DNA of 9,865 bases, taken from positions 1-9,865 of the forward strand of contig JAICRA010000031.1 of NCBI GenBank assembly GCA_025937615.1, given 5' to 3'. The stretch is from Thermomicrobiales bacterium. Lineage in GTDB: Bacteria; Chloroflexota; Chloroflexia; Thermomicrobiales; UBA6265. Position numbers and translations under genes: made by a program. Below are positions 6,438 through 9,865 of this stretch, piece after piece. Within the stretch, counting starts at the first letter, position 1, and every line of letters starts with the position of its first letter. A model generated the notes under the pieces. It was not told the origin of the DNA. It was given only the letters and a program-made list of their open reading frames with translations, and did not search any database.

Positions 6438-8075
6438 TCAAGCGCCGGCGGTCGAGACGCGATCCGATCCCGTCAGTGAGACGACGTTGGCGGGAAGTGC
6501 TACTTCCTCTTCGGCCTCATCTCGCTCGGGCCTGGGTTCAGGTTTGTACGCCAGCATGTCTGCAACCTGATTTTCGAACCACTTGGTGACGTCGTCGACT
6601 TCGACTGAGCTCCGCAATCCTTCCGCTCGCCGTCGCCGCTCCTCGAGTGGCATGGTCAACGCGCGGTGCAGCGCATCGGCGGTCCCTTCCACATCTGTCG
6701 GCCCGATAATGAGGGCGTGCTCTCCGAGCTGACTCACGGCACCGGCACCCTCCGACAGAATCAGTACGCCGTTGCGCTCGTTCAACAGAGCGCCTTCCTT
6801 GGCGACGAGATTCATGCCGTCGATGATGGAGTTCACCAGGAGCACGTCATACCACTTCATCGCCGCCAATGCCCGCGGGTAGTTCTCACCCATGATGAGA
6901 TGGATTGGCTGCCATCCCGTTTCGACGTTGGCGTACTTCGCGTTGATGCGTCCCACGACCGCGCTCACGTCGTCCAGATAGTCCTGGTACTCGACCACGT
7001 CCATTCGCGATGGGACTGTGATCGCCACGAAATTGACTCGACCCTGGAAGTCCCGGTGGGCTTCCAGGAATCTATCGAACGCCAGAAACCCGCGCACGAT
7101 GTTCTTGCTTGGTTCGGCGCGGTCGACACGAAGCACCGTGAACTCGTTCCAATGGTTGGGCAGGTACCGGTCGTGCGATCGCGCTTCTTTCGAGTAGGCC
7201 ATCCGGCGCACCGCAGTGGCATCGATCGAGATGGGATACGTCCTCACCTCGATGCGGCGGTTCTGCCACCGCACCGACAAGGTGGAGTAGTCGATAACTG
7301 CATCCGGCACGTACGCCTGGCACGTGTACATGAATGATCGGCCATGTTCCGGAGTCTGGAAACCGACGATGTCGTTGCCGAGCATCCCTTCACAGATCGC
7401 CCGTCGGATCTCCATTGGAAGGAGCCGCCAGTAGTCCGGATCGGGCCATGGGATGTGTACGAACTGCTGCAATCGGGCGTCTGGTCGCCGTTGGCGGATG
7501 AACCCCGCGCACAAATAGAGGTGATAGTCCTGAAGCATGATCAGCGGCTCGCCGCCAGCGGCCGATGCCGCGGCAACGATCTCATCCGCAAACAGCTTGT
7601 TTACGACGACGTAGCCGTCTCGCCAGGCATCCCAGATTTCCTTCGTGATGTCCGGTGTTCGTGGCGTATCCCAGAGATAGTGCTGGAGGAACCAGAGCAA
7701 TGGGTTGCTGATGACGTTGTAGTACTGGTGGTACGCCTCGGGATCTGGGACGACGAAGCGAAGTCTGAACTCACACGGGTTACCGAACTCGATCAGCTCT
7801 TCCCCGGAATCCAGAGCGTGAGCAGCGCGCAGACGATCACCCTCGGTCATGGCTGCCGCGATCCAGATCGGTTGTCGCTCGCGGGCGATGGCGGTTACCG
7901 CCGTTACCACGCCACCGCTCCCTCTCCTTGCATCGAACGAACCGTCCGCCTGCCGCGAGAAGGTGACCGGTCCTCTGTTCGAGGCAATAATCAGCGGGTG
8001 CGTATCAAGGTCCGTGTCCAGGTTCGTCGCGGACGGCACCAGCCGCTTTGTCTCCGCGGACGCGCGATCTGGCAT
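6438..8075 (-). CDS. otsA: GT20 glycosyltransferase, alpha,alpha-trehalose-6-phosphate synthase-like
   Basis: This cytosolic, 545-residue enzyme likely transfers glucose from a nucleotide sugar to glucose-6-phosphate, giving trehalose-6-phosphate. Most residues known from E. coli OtsA can be placed. IIASNRGP (R34) and GSGG (52-55) form the N-terminal loop. Y119 and W128 in 'YYNVISNPLLW' line the acceptor site. D183 and H185 lie in QDYHL, and H207 in HIPWP. R319 and K324 (DRAEPSK) contact the donor diphosphate, R357 the acceptor phosphate, and D419 and E427 (DGMNLVAKE) the donor. Differences are HIPWP for HIPFP, QDYHL for HDYHL, and I-I-D-G-M-N for L-R-D-G-M-N, so this is a divergent branch and the acceptor or donor may differ. 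ATG 8075 has GGAGG five bases upstream. An Arg/Glu-rich tail of about 40 residues follows the catalytic fold. No OtsB phosphatase adjoins it. Confidence 0.88.
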   Translation of the reverse strand: MPDRASAETKRLVPSATNLDTDLDTHPLIIASNRGPVTFSRQADGSFDARRGSGGVVTAVTAIARERQPIWIAAAMTEGDRLRAAHALDSGEELIEFGNPCEFRLRFVVPDPEAYHQYYNVISNPLLWFLQHYLWDTPRTPDITKEIWDAWRDGYVVVNKLFADEIVAAASAAGGEPLIMLQDYHLYLCAGFIRQRRPDARLQQFVHIPWPDPDYWRLLPMEIRRAICEGMLGNDIVGFQTPEHGRSFMYTCQAYVPDAVIDYSTLSVRWQNRRIEVRTYPISIDATAVRRMAYSKEARSHDRYLPNHWNEFTVLRVDRAEPSKNIVRGFLAFDRFLEAHRDFQGRVNFVAITVPSRMDVVEYQDYLDDVSAVVGRINAKYANVETGWQPIHLIMGENYPRALAAMKWYDVLLVNSIIDGMNLVAKEGALLNERNGVLILSEGAGAVSQLGEHALIIGPTDVEGTADALHRALTMPLEERRRRAEGLRSSVEVDDVTKWFENQVADMLAYKPEPRPERDEAEEEVALPANVVSLTGSDRVSTAGA

Positions 8076-8207
8076 GATCCCTCCTTCCGCGTTGGGCCGC
8101 GGCTAGGCTGGCGGTATCGCGGCGCCAGGTCCAGTTGCCACCGTCATTATGCGTCCTCTGTGCCAGGCGCGCTCAGCCTTTTGGATGCTACGAAACTGTA
8201 CTGGGCG

Positions 8208-8220
8208 CCTCAAATTGAGG
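8208..8220. promoter_or_regulatory. Palindrome CCTCAA-A-TTGAGG, possible operator
   Basis: This is a perfect 6-bp inverted repeat around a single base. Its right arm coincides with the putative -35 hexamer TTGAGG of the zinc-ribbon gene, so a bound repressor would block that promoter. It lies between two divergent genes and could control both. It is short enough to arise by chance. Confidence 0.35.
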
Positions 8221-8245
8221 GCAGCGACTCGTTGGTTGGTACAAT
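8215..8245 (+). promoter_or_regulatory. Putative promoter of the zinc-ribbon gene
   Basis: TTGAGG (8215-8220, four of six) and TACAAT (8240-8245, five of six) are separated by 19 bases, slightly long for sigma70. Transcription would start near 8252, about 30 bases before the GTG at 8283. The good -10 and the position support it. The spacing lowers confidence. Confidence 0.45.
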
Positions 8246-8282
8246 ACCGGCTCGGAGTAAGAACGGCGGCCGGAGATGGCAG

Positions 8283-8609
8283 GTGGCTGAAAGCGAGCGC
8301 CGGGAACCCGCGGCACGGGTCTGTCCATGGTGCGACTCGGCTGATGTTCGATTCGTTCAACGCGGCTACGCGGGGCCGACGGACGAAGTGGACCAGTACT
8401 TGATCTGTGACGCGTGTCATACGCCGACCTATGAGATCGTGGCCAAGACGTCGCGGGAGATGCGGCTGGGACGGTACAAGCCGGGCGACGTCTATCAAGA
8501 CCGGCCCCACAAGACGAGCTACAGCATCAGCCGGATCCTCCGTTCCGGCCAGAACGAGTTCCTGATCTACTTGAAACCGCTTGCACAACGTGCCAGCGCC
8601 GTTCTCTGA
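8283..8609 (+). CDS. Small zinc-ribbon protein, function unknown
   Basis: This 108-residue soluble protein has two CxxC knuckles, C14-P-W-C17 and C42-D-A-C45, with 24 residues between them. That is the spacing of a zinc ribbon that could bind one zinc ion. The intervening part 'DSADVRFVQRGYAGPTDEVDQYLI' looks like the beta-strands of such a fold. The rest (46-108) contains many basic and aromatic residues ('MRLGRYKPGDVYQDRPHKTSYSISRIL' is split by helix and strand signals) and no membrane segment. The start is GTG 8283, with GGAG seven bases upstream. The same frame stays open far to the left, antisense to the GT20 gene, but lacks a ribosome site there. It is divergent from the GT20 gene and convergent with the M16 gene, 13 bases between stops. 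Nucleic-acid or protein binding is possible. No specific role is claimed. Confidence 0.78.
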   Translation: MAESERREPAARVCPWCDSADVRFVQRGYAGPTDEVDQYLICDACHTPTYEIVAKTSREMRLGRYKPGDVYQDRPHKTSYSISRILRSGQNEFLIYLKPLAQRASAVL

Positions 8610-8622
8610 CGATTGACACGCT

Positions 8623-9865
8623 TCACGGTGCCGCCGGTTCGGCAATGCCGATGGCAAGCCTTTCGGGGTTGAGATGCGATCGTGCTGCTTGCCGCACTTG
8701 CTCGGGTTCGACCGCCGCGATGATATCGGGGTAGCGGTCGAGATAGTCGAGCCCGAGATTGAACTCCTCGATAGCGAGCAAAATTGCCGCAACACCGTCG
8801 TGCGTCTCGAGCGCCAGCGGTAAGACACCGGTCAGGTAGCTCTTCGCGTCTGCCAGCTCTTCATCCGAGACGAGTTCGGAGCGGAGTCGCTCCAACTCCG
8901 TTTGGATCGCAGCGAGCGCGCGATCGACGTTTTGGGGATCGACACCAGCCCGGGCCGCCCATAAGGTGCCGTCGCGCCGGGGCTCGAGCTGACTCGAAGC
9001 GTGGTAGGCGAGCCCTTGCCGGTCCCGCACCTCTGCTCCAAGACGCCCCATCAGTCCGAGCCGGCCGAGGATCATGTTCGCGACATCGAGCGCATAGTAG
9101 TCCGGGTGCCCGCGAGAAATCGTCGCGACGCCCGCGGCAATATCGGCCTGACTCTTACCAGGAATCGCCTCCGTGGCCCGGGTCGTAGAGTCGTTGGATA
9201 AGAGCCGATCTGCGATATCAATCTTACGCGCGGTACCGTCCCAGGAGCCGAATGTCGACGAAAGGCTCTCCACCGCGCTGTCGAACCTCGCGATCCCACC
9301 CACGACAGCGATCATGGCGCCGCCCGCGCCGAACGACCGGGCGTGATAGTTGGCAACCGCGTCTCGATCGAGCCCGGCGACGATCTCGGGACTTCCGAGA
9401 ACCCGGCGCCCGAAGGGATTTGGTTCGGGAAAGACGGACCGTCGAAGCAGCCGGTCGGCTGTGGCTCGGGTGTCGTTGTCTGCCTCCGCAATGGCGCCGA
9501 GCTGCTCGGATCGAGCCTTGTCAACTTCGATCGCCGGAAAATCAGGACGCTGGAGTGCTTCCGCCAGCAACTGGGTCAACTCCTCAAAGTCATTCCGAAG
9601 GCCGCGGACGCGCGCCTCGACGAACTCACGACCCGTGTCGATCGACATCGAACCGCCCAGCTCGTCGAGCCGGGTGCTGATCTCCTCGAATGAGCGGCCG
9701 CTCGACCCTCGTTGCAGGGAGCGAGCCGTGAGAAAGGCGATGCCGGACTCCTCCGGCCGCTCGTAGATGGCGCCTGCGGGATCGCGTAGTCGAAGCGCAA
9801 ACGACTGGCTCTGCGGTCGCTCTTGTCCTAGCACCGGAATACCATTGGGAAGGAAAGCCCGGTGA
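8623..9865 (-). CDS. M16 family peptidase, non-catalytic subunit (5' end outside window)
   Basis: The fragment spans 413 codons and is open to the right edge. Its N-terminus in view reads 'RAFLPNGIPVLGQERPQ', typical of the first strands of M16 (pitrilysin/processing-peptidase) subunits, so only a few residues are probably missing. GTG 9834 lies inside this strand and is not the true start. Where active members carry HxxEH, this protein has G-I-A-F-L-T-A-R-S-L (about 9744-9715), so the zinc ligands and catalytic Glu are absent. The C-terminal half keeps 'EVRDRQGLAY' (9004-9033), matching the Arg/Tyr substrate-binding motif of the inactive partner. Such proteins pair with an HxxEH subunit, usually the adjacent gene, here expected just beyond the right edge. 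It ends with TGA at 8623-8625. No signal peptide can be judged. Confidence 0.9.
   Translation of the reverse strand, partial: HRAFLPNGIPVLGQERPQSQSFALRLRDPAGAIYERPEESGIAFLTARSLQRGSSGRSFEEISTRLDELGGSMSIDTGREFVEARVRGLRNDFEELTQLLAEALQRPDFPAIEVDKARSEQLGAIAEADNDTRATADRLLRRSVFPEPNPFGRRVLGSPEIVAGLDRDAVANYHARSFGAGGAMIAVVGGIARFDSAVESLSSTFGSWDGTARKIDIADRLLSNDSTTRATEAIPGKSQADIAAGVATISRGHPDYYALDVANMILGRLGLMGRLGAEVRDRQGLAYHASSQLEPRRDGTLWAARAGVDPQNVDRALAAIQTELERLRSELVSDEELADAKSYLTGVLPLALETHDGVAAILLAIEEFNLGLDYLDRYPDIIAAVEPEQVRQAARSHLNPERLAIGIAEPAAP

Larger units (their letters stand above)
8076..8282. other. Divergent intergenic region between otsA-like and zinc-ribbon genes
   Basis: These 207 bases must hold the starts of both divergent transcripts. 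A plausible forward promoter and a 13-base palindrome are listed separately. For the minus-strand gene I found only a weak -10 candidate, CATAAT on the minus strand near 8150, without a good -35. No terminator or RNA gene was seen. Confidence 0.5.

Noticed and set aside
7344..8282. Long forward open frame antisense to the GT20 gene, continuous with the zinc-ribbon protein
   Set aside because: The GT20 gene on the other strand has unmistakable family motifs. The forward extension has no recognisable domain and no ribosome site at its ATG, while GTG 8283 has one. Only the last 108 codons look like protein.
8103..8828. 241-residue minus-strand open frame across the zinc-ribbon and M16 genes
   Set aside because: It overlaps two better-supported genes, is Arg/Ser-rich in the manner of an out-of-frame translation, and shows no motif.
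1..9865. CRISPR array, transposon, toxin-antitoxin or other defence system
   Set aside because: I saw no regularly spaced direct repeats, transposase motifs, terminal inverted repeats or toxin/antitoxin pair on reading both strands.

Overview
The window is GC-rich (about 60 % by eye) and gene-dense, with short intergenic gaps. Both solute-binding proteins carry twin-arginine (Tat) signal peptides, and the transporter, GT20 and M16 proteins look like those of Chloroflexota, class Thermomicrobia (Sphaerobacter/Thermomicrobiales-like). That placement is inferred from style and family resemblance, not from a marker gene.

Layout, left to right. (1) Positions 2-121 (+) are the last 39 codons of what looks like a HAD-superfamily hydrolase. 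(2) Positions 332-2134 (+) encode a Tat-exported family 5 (DppA/OppA-type) solute-binding protein with no permeases beside it. (3) Positions 2142-8075 are all on the minus strand. In transcription order they hold a GT20 trehalose-6-phosphate-synthase-like enzyme (8075-6438), a Tat-exported CUT1-type sugar-binding protein (6197-4560), two MalF/MalG-type permeases (4425-3313 and 3287-2388), and a 65-residue protein with the motif ESFPASDPP (2339-2142). (4) Divergent from the GT20 gene is a 108-residue zinc-ribbon protein of unknown function (8283-8609, +). (5) At the right edge is a convergent M16-family peptidase subunit that lacks the zinc-binding motif and runs out of the window (8623-9865, -).

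How they may work together: the binding protein and two permeases form a carbohydrate ABC importer. Its ATPase is not in the window, so it is probably shared and encoded elsewhere. The importer has its own well-formed sigma70-type promoter (TTGACA, 17 bp, GATAGT) preceded by repeated AACTCG half-sites. A 17-bp perfect hairpin separates the binding-protein gene from the permeases, a layout that usually keeps binding-protein mRNA in excess. The GT20 gene just upstream, on the same strand, suggests a link to trehalose or a related glucoside osmolyte, but the substrate cannot be read from the sequence.

I found no CRISPR array, tRNA, rRNA, insertion sequence or defence system. The window looks like ordinary chromosomal metabolism and transport. 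The points most worth checking are the divergent GT20 subfamily, the two small uncharacterised proteins and the regulatory DNA around the importer.
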